Shown: positions 18,101 to 26,986 of the stretch, in pieces
Layout of the letters: each line of letters starts with the position of its first letter
How positions within the stretch are numbered: position 1 is the stretch's first letter
NCBI GenBank assembly: GCA_048498555.1
Contig: JBEHXT010000001.1
Coordinates: forward strand, 434,001-498,000
Length of the DNA stretch: 64,000 nt
Direction: 5' to 3'
Origin: Danxiaibacter sp048498555
GTDB lineage: Bacteria; Bacteroidota; Bacteroidia; Chitinophagales; Chitinophagaceae
Translations under genes and position numbers: made by a program
Notes under the pieces: generated by a model
Seen by the model: only the letters and a program-made list of their open reading frames with translations
The model's database searches: none
Told to the model about the DNA's origin: nothing

Positions 18101-18126
18101 AAAAAAACCGGCCCTAAGACCGGTTT
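18101..18126 (-). terminator. ssb terminator
   Basis: AAACCGG (18105-18111) pairs with CCGGTTT (18120-18126) around an 8-nt loop. On the minus strand a run of seven T residues closes the stem, about 25 nt after the ssb stop. Confidence 0.88.
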
Positions 18127-18150
18127 CTGATATAAACTGTGTTCTATTTT

Positions 18151-18597
18151 TTAGAATGGAAGATCGTCTGTAGACTCATTCAGCTGGTTGGATGATGGCT
18201 GCGCAGAAACATGTTGTGGTGCCGCGCTGTATGACGGGCCGGAATTATAAGAAGAACCACCTTCGCCTTCAGAAGACCTTGCTCCTAACAACTGAACGTT
18301 AGATATTCTCAGGCTTAAAGAAGCGCCTTGTCTGCCGTCCTGCGTGTTATAAGTTCTGATATCAGGTGCTCCTTCTACATACACCTGTGTACCTTTTTTA
18401 AGATAAGGCGCGATGGCTGTTCTGTCAGTCCAGTAAGCACATTCAACCCAAATGGTTTTATCTTTTTGGTTACCCTGGGCATCCCTGAATTTTTCCGTAT
18501 GAGCAACGCTAAAATTAATTACACTTTTGCCGTTCACATTATTCACCACACAGTCCTTTCCAAGATTTCCAATTACTTGCAGTTTTATCATATTCAA
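18151..18597 (-). CDS. ssb: Single-stranded DNA-binding protein
   Basis: A 148-residue SSB: an OB-fold domain at about 1-105 (KLQVIGNLGKDCVVN and WVECAYWTDRTAIAPYLKKG), a Gly/Ser/Gln-rich flexible tail, and the acidic tip DDLPF that docks replication and repair partners. It protects single-stranded DNA in replication, recombination and repair. Monocistronic with its own terminator and divergent from mnmA. Many genomes of this phylum have several ssb paralogues, so this may not be the only one. Confidence 0.96.
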   Translation of the reverse strand: MNMIKLQVIGNLGKDCVVNNVNGKSVINFSVAHTEKFRDAQGNQKDKTIWVECAYWTDRTAIAPYLKKGTQVYVEGAPDIRTYNTQDGRQGASLSLRISNVQLLGARSSEGEGGSSYNSGPSYSAAPQHVSAQPSSNQLNESTDDLPF

Positions 18598-18823
18598 ATT
18601 TTTTACACTGTAATGTTACAAATAAAGACAATTAATTTCACAATATAAAGAAACTATTAATTTTTACTTCGGGAACATTATGAAGGTTAAAATCTTCATA
18701 CAATAATTAAAATGTACATATATAAATTACTTATTTTAAACAAAATAAAATAATTAACGCATTTTTTTCTTAATCCGAAAATCCGCTACGGGCTTCTTAA
18801 TCCGGCCTCTGGAAGTTATGATC

Positions 18824-18831
18824 TATCTTTG
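18824..18831 (+). promoter_or_regulatory. Putative mnmA -7 element
   Basis: TATCTTTG is a full match to TAnnTTTG, 30 nt before the mnmA ATG, the usual short leader. The -33 box is not clear. Confidence 0.5.
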
Positions 18832-18861
18832 CACGAATTTTTCTCTAAAAAATCTTACAAT

Positions 18862-19965
18862 ATGAGCCGTAAAGGAAAAGTCCTGGTAGCAATGAGTGGC
18901 GGTATTGACAGTACCGTTACGGCTCTCATGCTGAATGAGCAGGGCTATGAAGTTGTTGGTATTACCATGAAAACATGGGATTATGCTTCAAGCGGTGGCG
19001 GACACAAGGAAACCGGCTGCTGTAACCTGGATAGCTTTAATGATGCAAGGCAGGCCGCTGTACAACACGGTTTTCCGCATTTTATTCTTGATATACGTGA
19101 AGAGTTCGGCGATTTCGTAATTGAAAACTTCGTTGACGAATACCTTGCTGGCCGTACACCCAATCCATGTGTTATGTGCAATACGCACATCAAATGGAGA
19201 GCTTTATTGAAACGTGCCAATGCACTTGGTTGCGATTTTATTGCAACAGGGCATTATGCAAATGTGTACCAATCAGATAATGATCGTTATGTGATTAGCA
19301 GAGGCCTGGATGAACTGAAGGATCAGAGTTATGTGTTGTGGGGACTTGACCAGGAATTATTAAGCAGAACAATTATGCCGCTGGGAAAATACCGTAAAAC
19401 AGAGATCCGCCAAATGGCGCTGGATTATGGTTATCCCGAATTAGCAAAGAAAAGCGAGAGCTACGAAATTTGTTTTGTTCCGGATAATGATTATCGCGGT
19501 TTCTTAAAACGCCGTGTTGACGGGCTTGAAGAAAAAGTGAATGGCGGATGGTTTGTTGACAAAACAGGCAAGAAATTAGGTAAACATAAAGGTTATCCTT
19601 TCTATACAATTGGCCAGCGCAAAGGGCTTGAAATTGCCTTGGGCAAGCCGGCATATGTTACTGACATCAACCCTGAAACAAATACAGTTGTATTGGGTGA
19701 TGAAAGCGATCTGGAAAGCAATGACATGCAGGTTAACAAAATCAACTGGATTAAGTATGATGGCATTACTGATGGTATGGAAGCGATAACCAAGATCCGC
19801 TATAAAGATAAAGGCGCGATCAGTAATTTATATAACAATGACGGTGGTTTACGTATCCGTTTTTACGAGAATGTAAAAAGCATAGCACCGGGCCAAAGCG
19901 CCGTATTTTATGAAGGTGATGAAGTGATTGGCGGCGGCATTATCGATTACAGATCGGTTTTATAA
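18862..19965 (+). CDS. mnmA: tRNA-uridine 2-sulfurtransferase MnmA
   Basis: Thiolates U34 of Lys, Glu and Gln tRNAs. From the ATG at 18862 it has 367 residues; a TTG extension to 18829 would overlap the promoter. It carries the PP-loop AMSGGIDST (10-18), catalytic Cys103 in NPCVMCN and Cys204 in SYEICFVPDND, which form the persulfide/disulfide pair. The C-terminal beta-barrel ends GGGIIDY. The stop TAA is continuous with a family A repeat array. Confidence 0.96.
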   Translation: MSRKGKVLVAMSGGIDSTVTALMLNEQGYEVVGITMKTWDYASSGGGHKETGCCNLDSFNDARQAAVQHGFPHFILDIREEFGDFVIENFVDEYLAGRTPNPCVMCNTHIKWRALLKRANALGCDFIATGHYANVYQSDNDRYVISRGLDELKDQSYVLWGLDQELLSRTIMPLGKYRKTEIRQMALDYGYPELAKKSESYEICFVPDNDYRGFLKRRVDGLEEKVNGGWFVDKTGKKLGKHKGYPFYTIGQRKGLEIALGKPAYVTDINPETNTVVLGDESDLESNDMQVNKINWIKYDGITDGMEAITKIRYKDKGAISNLYNNDGGLRIRFYENVKSIAPGQSAVFYEGDEVIGGGIIDYRSVL

Positions 19966-20346
19966 TTGACAATTGAAGGTTGACAATTGACAATGATTGT
20001 CCGAAGATATATTCAGAACATTTTTTTAAAGAATCGGGGTTAACCAGCCTCGATTTTTTTTATGCGAAAAAATGCTGGAAATCTTTAACGTCTATGAGTT
20101 TTCCATTGTCAGATGTTTACTCAATGTCGTTTGATTACGATTTCTCTTAAACTATCATTCTTGTAAAAATGGTTTTGCAAGTTACACTGGCATCGTCAGC
20201 TCAACGGGAGAAGAGGCCTCTCAAAAATAAGCATGTTTAAGGTCGGGAGATGCCTCCTGTCGTCGACAAACGTTCAAAGCTCATCATCTTTACTTTTACA
20301 ATCAGCAGCATATTCCTAACTAAACGACATTATCAATTGTCAACTT
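19966..20346. repeat. Family A arms around the mnmA terminator
   Basis: A 381-nt convergent gap. The left family A arm starts at the mnmA stop (19963-19995). The right arm (20331-20359) runs into the end of the AraC-family gene. Between them are the mnmA terminator and, at 20205-20270, GGGAGATGCCTCCTGTCGTC-like words resembling a phrase seen between genes in related genomes (from memory). No gene supported. Confidence 0.7.
20032..20061 (+). terminator. mnmA terminator
   Basis: AATCGGGG (20032-20039) pairs with CCTCGATT (20048-20055), with one G-U wobble that works only in the plus-strand RNA, followed by eight T residues. Confidence 0.85.
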
Positions 20347-21177
20347 TCAACTTTCAATTAGCCTCACTCCTTTCTGGTTCATATAATCCGATGGCCGTGT
20401 TCCAAGTATTTTATAGAACGTATTACTAAACGTAGGCACACTGTTATACCCAACCATGTAAGCTGTTTCATTAACCGTTCTTTTTTCTTCCAGTAACAAT
20501 TGTAATGCCTTCATCATTCTTTGCAACGTGAAGAATTGCACAAAGGACATGTTTAATTCCTGCTGAAACACACGCGCTAATGTTCGTTCGCTGTATCCAA
20601 ATTGCTTTGCCAGCGCACCAAAACGAATGTCTTCATCTATATGTTGATATAAATAGCGTACAAGTTGCAATAATCTTTCACTCTTTGGATATGGCAATGA
20701 TAGCGGCAAACTATAAGTGCTGATCTCTGGCAATATAGCTTTTATAGTATGAATAAAACTATAGGCTACATCATTCTTCGGTTCTATTTGTCCGTGCCAG
20801 CGGCGCGTAAAAAAAAGCATTTCCAGCAGCAGATCATTAACAGGATAAATACCAATCTGCTTATAAAAATCAGCCTCTTTTTCCGGCGGAGGAAAGTATA
20901 GGTTCCGCATCATTACATCTGGTGAGCTGGTTGTAATGCTATGCAGTTTTCCCGGAGGAATCCACATATAGTGCCTTGCAGGCAGAAAGTAGTTTTTCTC
21001 ATCTGTCGTTATATGCACAATACCACCCTCCGTGTACAAAAACTGGCCTTTAACATGGCTGTGTGTGGGAACATGGTTTTCGCCAGCTGCATTCCGTCCA
21101 ACAAAATCGTGATCACAATATATGTTCTCTCTAATCTTGTCAACTTCTGTTAAATACCTGGTATGTGCGGGCTTCAT
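20347..21177 (-). CDS. AraC-family regulator with cupin sensor
   Basis: A 276-residue transcription factor. The N-terminal cupin-like sensor at about 20-110 (HSHVKGQFLYTEGG and WIPPGKLH) is followed by a C-terminal double helix-turn-helix at about 185-270 (YSERTLARVFQQEL, then NETAYMVGYNSVPTFSNTFYK). It is divergent from the TolC-HlyD-MFS operon across a 165-nt gap and probably controls it, a common pairing. Its last codons, encoding IES and the stop, lie inside a family A repeat word, so the extreme C-terminus may come from the repeat. The ligand is unknown. Confidence 0.9.
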   Translation of the reverse strand: MKPAHTRYLTEVDKIRENIYCDHDFVGRNAAGENHVPTHSHVKGQFLYTEGGIVHITTDEKNYFLPARHYMWIPPGKLHSITTSSPDVMMRNLYFPPPEKEADFYKQIGIYPVNDLLLEMLFFTRRWHGQIEPKNDVAYSFIHTIKAILPEISTYSLPLSLPYPKSERLLQLVRYLYQHIDEDIRFGALAKQFGYSERTLARVFQQELNMSFVQFFTLQRMMKALQLLLEEKRTVNETAYMVGYNSVPTFSNTFYKILGTRPSDYMNQKGVRLIES

Positions 21178-21204
21178 GGCAGAATTGAATAAATGTTTGA
21201 CTTA

Positions 21205-21212
21205 CAAAGATA
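21205..21212 (-). promoter_or_regulatory. Putative promoter of the AraC-family gene
   Basis: On the minus strand TATCTTTG fully matches TAnnTTTG, 27 nt before the start codon. No equally good element was found for the divergent efflux operon. Confidence 0.5.
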
Positions 21213-21342
21213 ATTATGCCTGCCGGGAATGACTGAACTTTGTGTTGTGAAATTTACGATGGTTCATGACACCATACCCCGCGTGCTCATCGCATAAGTC
21301 ACCAATCACAGCCAACTGATTGCATTTCTCAAACACTCGATT

Positions 21343-22725
21343 ATGACGATTCGAAATAAAAGGTTACTCAGCTCGAGTAGCTATAAAATTTTCATGCTTA
21401 TTATTAGCATGCTGGTTGCTGTGCTTCACAGCAACCCTGCTTCTTCCCAGGAAAAGGAGGAACCAAAAATTACTTTAACACTTGAACAGGCCATTCAATC
21501 AGCCAAAGAAAACAACAAGCATATTGCGCAGGCTGAACTAAAAAAAGATATTGCTGTGCAGCAGGTAGATATTTCTAAAGACAGGCAACTTCCTGATCTC
21601 GACTTTCACACCTCCTATGCACGCATTACTAATCTTACCGAGTTCCATAACGGATACAGCAATAAAGAAATCATTAAGGCCATTCCGGATATGTATGATG
21701 CAACCATGAGTGCAAAAGTTCCTGTGTATGCCGGTGGAAGAATTAAAACGGCGATTGAAAAATCAAACAAAGAAAAGGAATTATCAACCTTGCAGATAGA
21801 AAAGACAACCAATGATATTGAGATCGATGTTATTGGTACTTATCTCGGCATTTATAAGTTGATGTCCGTTCAACAGGTTATCAACGAACAGATAAAAGAA
21901 GAACAAAAAAGATTAAGGGAAGTACAGGCGCTCAAACGGAATGGTGCTGTTACAAAGAATGAAATATTGCGTGCAGAGTTGCAACTAAACAACATGCAGT
22001 TGTCGCTCATCAGCAACAAGAAAAATATTACCGTTGCTACGCATGACCTCCAAACAATATTAAATCTGCCAGAAGATATAACACTACAACTCGACACGGC
22101 CAATCTGTTGCAAATGCCCGCCCTTGAAGATGCTTATGAAGCCTATTTGCAAAAGGCTTACCAGAAAGAAGATATGCGCATTGCGTTAAAACACCAGGAG
22201 ATTGCACTTACAGAAAAGAAAGAAGTAAAAGGCGCTTTTTATCCAACTGTTGGTTTATTCGGATCATATGCTTATAAATATCCCGACTATATGTTATTTC
22301 CTCCAACACCTTATTTATACAGTCTTGGAATGATTGGCGTTGATGTAAACTTCAGCATTTCAAACTTGTACAAAAACAAAAAGAAAATGGCTGTTGCGAA
22401 CAAACATGTAGCAGAAAGCCAGCTTGAAACATCTATACTCAAAGATGAGATAACTGACAAAGTTTTTAAAGAATATCAGCAACTGCAAGAAATTAAGGAA
22501 AGAATTCCGGTTACTGAAAAAGCTATTCAGCAGGCTGAAGAAAACTATCGCATCATCAAAGTAAAATACCTGAATCAACTGGCGTTGATCACAGATATGG
22601 TTGATGCTGACAATGCATTGCTGCAGGCGAGATTCAACAATGTCTCCGAGAAAATAGATGCACAAATGAAATTCTATCAGCTGTTGTATGCATCCGGCAT
22701 GCTTGACCAAAAGAACCTTAATTAA
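21343..22725 (+). CDS. TolC-family outer-membrane efflux protein
   Basis: A 460-residue outer-membrane channel of a tripartite exporter. A signal peptide (to about residue 36, ending PASSQ) precedes two outer-membrane efflux repeats, visible as paired long amphipathic helices (for example around TLEQAIQSAKENNKHIAQAELKK, shortened in family terms, and the C-terminal half). It is the first gene of a three-gene operon, followed after 18 nt by the membrane-fusion protein. With the HlyD-like and MFS partners the set resembles EmrAB-TolC. Confidence 0.92.
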   Translation: MTIRNKRLLSSSSYKIFMLIISMLVAVLHSNPASSQEKEEPKITLTLEQAIQSAKENNKHIAQAELKKDIAVQQVDISKDRQLPDLDFHTSYARITNLTEFHNGYSNKEIIKAIPDMYDATMSAKVPVYAGGRIKTAIEKSNKEKELSTLQIEKTTNDIEIDVIGTYLGIYKLMSVQQVINEQIKEEQKRLREVQALKRNGAVTKNEILRAELQLNNMQLSLISNKKNITVATHDLQTILNLPEDITLQLDTANLLQMPALEDAYEAYLQKAYQKEDMRIALKHQEIALTEKKEVKGAFYPTVGLFGSYAYKYPDYMLFPPTPYLYSLGMIGVDVNFSISNLYKNKKKMAVANKHVAESQLETSILKDEITDKVFKEYQQLQEIKERIPVTEKAIQQAEENYRIIKVKYLNQLALITDMVDADNALLQARFNNVSEKIDAQMKFYQLLYASGMLDQKNLN

Positions 22726-22743
22726 ACACAACAAACGCATTAT

Positions 22744-23826
22744 ATGAAAGAGCAACATACATCACCAAAAAAAGACCCAAAGAAGGAGAAAAACTTCTAT
22801 CATCATTTTATAACCGCGCTTTCAACGCTGATAATTATTGTTGGTATAGGTGGCGGTATCTATTTCTTTACATTTTACCACAACCACGAAGAAACAAACG
22901 ATGCGCAGATTGAGCAATATGTTACGCCTGTAATAAGCAGGATAACAGGCTATATACAGGATGTGAGGTTTGAAGAAAACCAGTTTGTTCATAAGGGAGA
23001 CACACTTGTTGTAATAGATAACCGGGAGTTTAAAAGCAAGCTGGACATGGCGGTTGCAGACCTGTCATCTGCCAAACAAAGTGTGCACGTGATGGAAAGA
23101 GGAGTGATAACAAGTAAAAGCAATACCGCTATCCGTAAGTCACAGATTGATGCCGCGCAAGCACAATTATGGAAAGCAGAACAGGACTATAAACGTTATG
23201 ACAATTTAGTAAAAGAAGAAGCCGCAACTGAACAACAATTTGAACAGATGAAAGCCAACTATGAATTAGCCAAAGCGCACTACAACGAACTTGTAAACAG
23301 CCTTGCGGCAACGAATCTTAGTACCGAAGAAGCTTCTTCAAAAGTAGATCCTATTGTCTCTTCTGTACAGGTAAGGCAAGCTGCAGTAGATAATGCGGCA
23401 TTGTTTTATTCCTATACTGTTATTACCGCTCCATATGATGGATGGGTTGGACGTAAAACTATCCAACCCGGGCAGCTCGTTAAGGAAGGCCAGACACTTG
23501 TTTCTGTTGTGAGCAAAGAAAAATGGGTGACAGCCAATTTTAAAGAGACACAGGTGCAGCAACTTGCAGAAGGCGATGCGGTTGTTATTAAAGCAGATGC
23601 AACGGGAAACAGGGTTTTCCGGGGGAAAGTTGAATCACTATCTCCTGCAAGTGGTGCAAGGTTTTCGTTACTACCTCCGGACAATGCTACAGGCAATTTC
23701 GTAAAAATTGAACAACGTATTCCCGTGAGGATACAACTGACAAACAACGAAAAAGAAACCGCTTTTCTACGCGCAGGAATGAACGTAATTGTAACTATTA
23801 AAAACAACGATAAAGCAAGCAGGTAG
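22744..23826 (+). CDS. HlyD/EmrA-family membrane fusion protein
   Basis: Periplasmic adaptor of 360 residues: a cytoplasmic N-terminus rich in Lys, one membrane anchor (about 22-44), a biotinyl-lipoyl-like half domain beginning YVTPVISRITGYI, a coiled-coil hairpin at about 95-195, and the second half with TVITAPYDGWVGRKTIQPGQ. It bridges the MFS pump and the TolC channel. It sits between them with gaps of 18 and 5 nt. The drug or metabolite exported is unknown. Confidence 0.93.
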   Translation: MKEQHTSPKKDPKKEKNFYHHFITALSTLIIIVGIGGGIYFFTFYHNHEETNDAQIEQYVTPVISRITGYIQDVRFEENQFVHKGDTLVVIDNREFKSKLDMAVADLSSAKQSVHVMERGVITSKSNTAIRKSQIDAAQAQLWKAEQDYKRYDNLVKEEAATEQQFEQMKANYELAKAHYNELVNSLAATNLSTEEASSKVDPIVSSVQVRQAAVDNAALFYSYTVITAPYDGWVGRKTIQPGQLVKEGQTLVSVVSKEKWVTANFKETQVQQLAEGDAVVIKADATGNRVFRGKVESLSPASGARFSLLPPDNATGNFVKIEQRIPVRIQLTNNEKETAFLRAGMNVIVTIKNNDKASR

Positions 23827-23831
23827 TATTT

Positions 23832-25433
23832 ATGCGCACGGATAATGTTTTTAAAGAATGGGCGCCGGCATGGCTAATAAAAGCGGTGTTGATTTATTGT
23901 ATGCTTCCATCCATGATGCTGCTTGGCTTGTACAATTCCAATGTTACTTACGCCGCTAGCTATTTGGATATTGAACCGGAAGATATGCAGTTTGTAATGT
24001 GCGTTACTTATGGAACGTTACTGGCCACGGCATTGATTGAAGCCAGATTCTTTAAGTATTTTTCTACACGTAACTATTTCCTCTGCATCCAGATCTTTAC
24101 AAGTGCCATTCTTATCATATCAGCTTATACATCCAATTATTACCAGTTTATTTTTCTGCGTATTGCGGAAGGCATTTGCATGGCATTACCTGGTGTATCG
24201 ATGCGCATGCTGTTGTTGTCTAAGTTTAAATCAAAAAATGCAATCATCATCGTGTACAGCATTTTTTACGGCATTCTACTTACTTCTTCTACGATTACCA
24301 TGCACATGATGGTGTGGATCCTGGACAAGTATGACTGGAAGCATATGGCGTATGGTGCTGCGCTTTTCCAGGTAGTTGGTATGGCCTTGATATTGTTGGT
24401 ATTCAATGGCAAAAGATTCATCAAAAAATTTCCATTGTATCAATTGGATTGGGTTAGCTATATCTTATTGCTGACAGGCGTTCTTTGTGGCGCATATGTG
24501 TTTGTTTATGGCGAAAAGCTTTACTGGTTTACTTCGATGCACATAATAGTTGCTGCCGTCATAGCTATTTGTTTTCTCGGCTTATTTATGCTGCGGCAGT
24601 TACATATGAAACGTCCATCATTCAATATGAACGTGCTTAAGAATGCCGATCTAAGAATAGGATTGCTATTATTTCTACTTTTTTATATTTCCCGAGCTAC
24701 ATTGAATATGCTTCATTCAGCCATGGGTAAAATATGGAACTGGGAACCGATTCACGTTGTACATGTTCAATATATAAACGCAGCGGGGATTGTCGCTGGA
24801 CTCACGATTTCTGCCATTCTTTTTGCAAGAGGCACAGCCACCAGGTATTTACTTGCAATTGGCTTTTTCTGCCTCGCTGTGTATCATATCTGGTTTACAT
24901 TTTTATTTGTGCCTGATGTATCGTTACAGCAAATCAGTGTTCCTTATTTCCTACAGGGTGCAGGCGTTGGAATGATCTTCGTTCCATTGGTGTTGTTTAG
25001 TATATCCACACTAAAACGCGAAGACACGCTTGCCGGCGGATTCGTAAGTGTATCCGGCCGATTTTGGGGAACAACGATTGGCTTTTGCCTTATCCAAAAC
25101 GCACAGGTCTTTCTCCAACAAAACCACTATAGCAAACTACAACAATTTGTTTCTGTTGAAAATGCTGAAACGCAAAACAGATTGGTGCAATCCGCACAGT
25201 CTTTCTTGGCAAAAGGATATTCAACAGATGCGGCAAATAACCTGGCCATTCGTCAAATTAGTAGTTCGCTTGTTAAGCAAACAGTTTTGTTGTCGAACAT
25301 GGAAATTTATACAGTCGTCGGATGTTGTTTGTTGGTGCTTATAGTGCTGATATTGTTAAACCAGCATATAAAGCATTCGATTGGTTTGATTAAGCGGCGC
25401 TCGGGTAAGTATTTCCCTAAAACCATGTGGTAG
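23832..25433 (+). CDS. MFS transporter (EmrB/DHA2-like)
   Basis: Inner-membrane pump of 533 residues with about 14 hydrophobic segments, as in the DHA2 drug:proton antiporters. It is last in the operon and 5 nt after the HlyD gene. The sequence is divergent from EmrB, and the family call leans on length, topology and operon position. The stop TAG is followed after 2 nt by a family D repeat array. Confidence 0.85.
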   Translation: MRTDNVFKEWAPAWLIKAVLIYCMLPSMMLLGLYNSNVTYAASYLDIEPEDMQFVMCVTYGTLLATALIEARFFKYFSTRNYFLCIQIFTSAILIISAYTSNYYQFIFLRIAEGICMALPGVSMRMLLLSKFKSKNAIIIVYSIFYGILLTSSTITMHMMVWILDKYDWKHMAYGAALFQVVGMALILLVFNGKRFIKKFPLYQLDWVSYILLLTGVLCGAYVFVYGEKLYWFTSMHIIVAAVIAICFLGLFMLRQLHMKRPSFNMNVLKNADLRIGLLLFLLFYISRATLNMLHSAMGKIWNWEPIHVVHVQYINAAGIVAGLTISAILFARGTATRYLLAIGFFCLAVYHIWFTFLFVPDVSLQQISVPYFLQGAGVGMIFVPLVLFSISTLKREDTLAGGFVSVSGRFWGTTIGFCLIQNAQVFLQQNHYSKLQQFVSVENAETQNRLVQSAQSFLAKGYSTDAANNLAIRQISSSLVKQTVLLSNMEIYTVVGCCLLVLIVLILLNQHIKHSIGLIKRRSGKYFPKTMW

Positions 25434-25632
25434 GTTTGAACCACGGAGGCACGGCGACACGAAGGATCACGGGGACTATTACATAAGTGGTTTAATTAGT
25501 CAAAATAGATAAATCCTACATTTCAAAACTGGAATATTCCTTTTGTATAAAAAGCGTCGTGTCACTTAGTATCGTGATGTCTCCGTGGTTTACCGCCGTG
25601 TTACTTAGAGCCGAAACTGTCTCCGTGGTTCA
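25434..25632. repeat. Family D quasi-palindrome (ACCACGGAGACACG words)
   Basis: The left arm (25436-25474) begins 3 nt after the MFS stop codon. The right arm (25556-25632) is in the opposite sense and contains two copies of TCTCCGTGGTT. It runs 32 nt into the 3' end of the RsmB-like gene, so that stop codon and the last residues are inside the repeat. Confidence 0.75.
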
Positions 25633-26800
25633 AAAACAGTGCGGCGTACATGCTATCGGCTTTTTGGTTGTAGCCTTTGATGGCGCCGGATTTAACGAGT
25701 TTAAGCCCCTTCACTTCGTCCAGGATAAACTGCACCGCTTCTTCATTTTCCTGTTTAAAAACAGAACAGGTGATGTATAAAAAATAGCCCCCTTTTGATA
25801 AATGCTTTATTGCATTAATGGCAATCTTCTTTTGTAATGATGCGTAGTCATCCAGCTTTTTCTGATTGAAGAATGCGAGTTGTTCTGGCGTTCTGCTCCA
25901 GGTGCCGGAGCCGGAACAAGGTGCGTCGCAAATAATAAAATTAACAGGGTGGTTAGTAAAAGGTTCAATCAACTCGTTTGAAATATCACAAACGAAAGAA
26001 TGATAATTTTTAATGCCGGCTTTTGCAAAACGCTGTTGAAGATTAAAGAGAATGGAAGAACGTACATCACTTGCAAACAACTTCATCTTATGCAAATGAT
26101 CATACGCCAAAATTGATTTGCCACCACTCGCAGAGCAACAATCCCAAACGGTTATGCTCTTATCTACAAACTCTTCCGGAAAATATGCAGCTATCCGTTG
26201 TGAACTATAATCCTGGATCACAGCTTCTTTATCCAGTGTGAGTACTGTATCAATTTTTGAAGCATTGGGTAATGCAATGCAATCATTCGTCAATTGGTGA
26301 AAGGGTAAATCTGCTTCCTGCAGTTGTCTCGTTACGATCTTTTCTTTGCCTGGCCTTACTCGAATAAATACATCTGGTTGAACGAAATGAGAAGCAATAA
26401 AGATGTCCTTATCAATTTCATTGGTCAGGCTATCCGCAAAAGGAAAAACATCTTCCAATAAAACCGCATACTTGCTTTGTACAAAAACGATTCTTCTTAC
26501 CAACTCGCCATTCCAGTTGTCAATAAATTCCGGCTCAAATAAACCGGCCCAAACATCAGGTTCTGCATTGCAAAGAAATATGGCGGCTTTCAATTTTTCT
26601 GCCACTTCAACATCTGGCAATGCCTGCCCGAGACGATAATAGCAATAACACAAATGGCTGATATACTTCCTGTCCTTTGAACCATGTTTTTTATTCGCCG
26701 CGAAATAGTTTTTCAGCCATGCTGCCAACGGCATTTTTCCGTCATAAGAGGAAATGAGTTGGACCGCAGTGTTGAAATATGAATGAAATCTTTGTTGCAT
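25601..26800 (-). CDS. RsmB/NOP-family rRNA cytosine methyltransferase
   Basis: SAM-dependent m5C RNA methyltransferase, 399 residues from the ATG at 26800 (a TTG extension to 26857 is less likely). An N-terminal NusB-like helical region precedes the catalytic domain with SAM motif VWDCCSASGGKS, the CDAPCSGSGTWSR motif (one catalytic Cys) and the second Cys in YITCSVFKQENE. The last residues (about NHGDSFGSK) are read from a family D repeat word, so the natural tail appears to be replaced. Probable substrate 16S or 23S rRNA. Confidence 0.9.
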   Translation of the reverse strand: MQQRFHSYFNTAVQLISSYDGKMPLAAWLKNYFAANKKHGSKDRKYISHLCYCYYRLGQALPDVEVAEKLKAAIFLCNAEPDVWAGLFEPEFIDNWNGELVRRIVFVQSKYAVLLEDVFPFADSLTNEIDKDIFIASHFVQPDVFIRVRPGKEKIVTRQLQEADLPFHQLTNDCIALPNASKIDTVLTLDKEAVIQDYSSQRIAAYFPEEFVDKSITVWDCCSASGGKSILAYDHLHKMKLFASDVRSSILFNLQQRFAKAGIKNYHSFVCDISNELIEPFTNHPVNFIICDAPCSGSGTWSRTPEQLAFFNQKKLDDYASLQKKIAINAIKHLSKGGYFLYITCSVFKQENEEAVQFILDEVKGLKLVKSGAIKGYNQKADSMYAALFLNHGDSFGSK

Positions 26801-26852
26801 GAAACTTATGATATTGCCAGAATTATTATTGATGCAAAGCTTAGGTATTTTG

Positions 26853-26883
26853 GGCAAAAAATAAACCCCGATTACTATCGGGG
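26853..26883 (-). terminator. odhB terminator
   Basis: CCCCGAT (26866-26872) pairs with ATCGGGG (26877-26883) around a 4-nt loop. On the minus strand it is followed by TTTATTTTTT. It lies about 100 nt after the odhB stop. Confidence 0.82.
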
Positions 26884-26986
26884 CTCATTTGTTAGTTCGA
26901 TATCTTGATAAGTACGAGTTGCGAAGTAGGAAGTATTCAAACACAATCAGTACTTGTCTACGCACTTCTTCGACAGATCATAGAAA

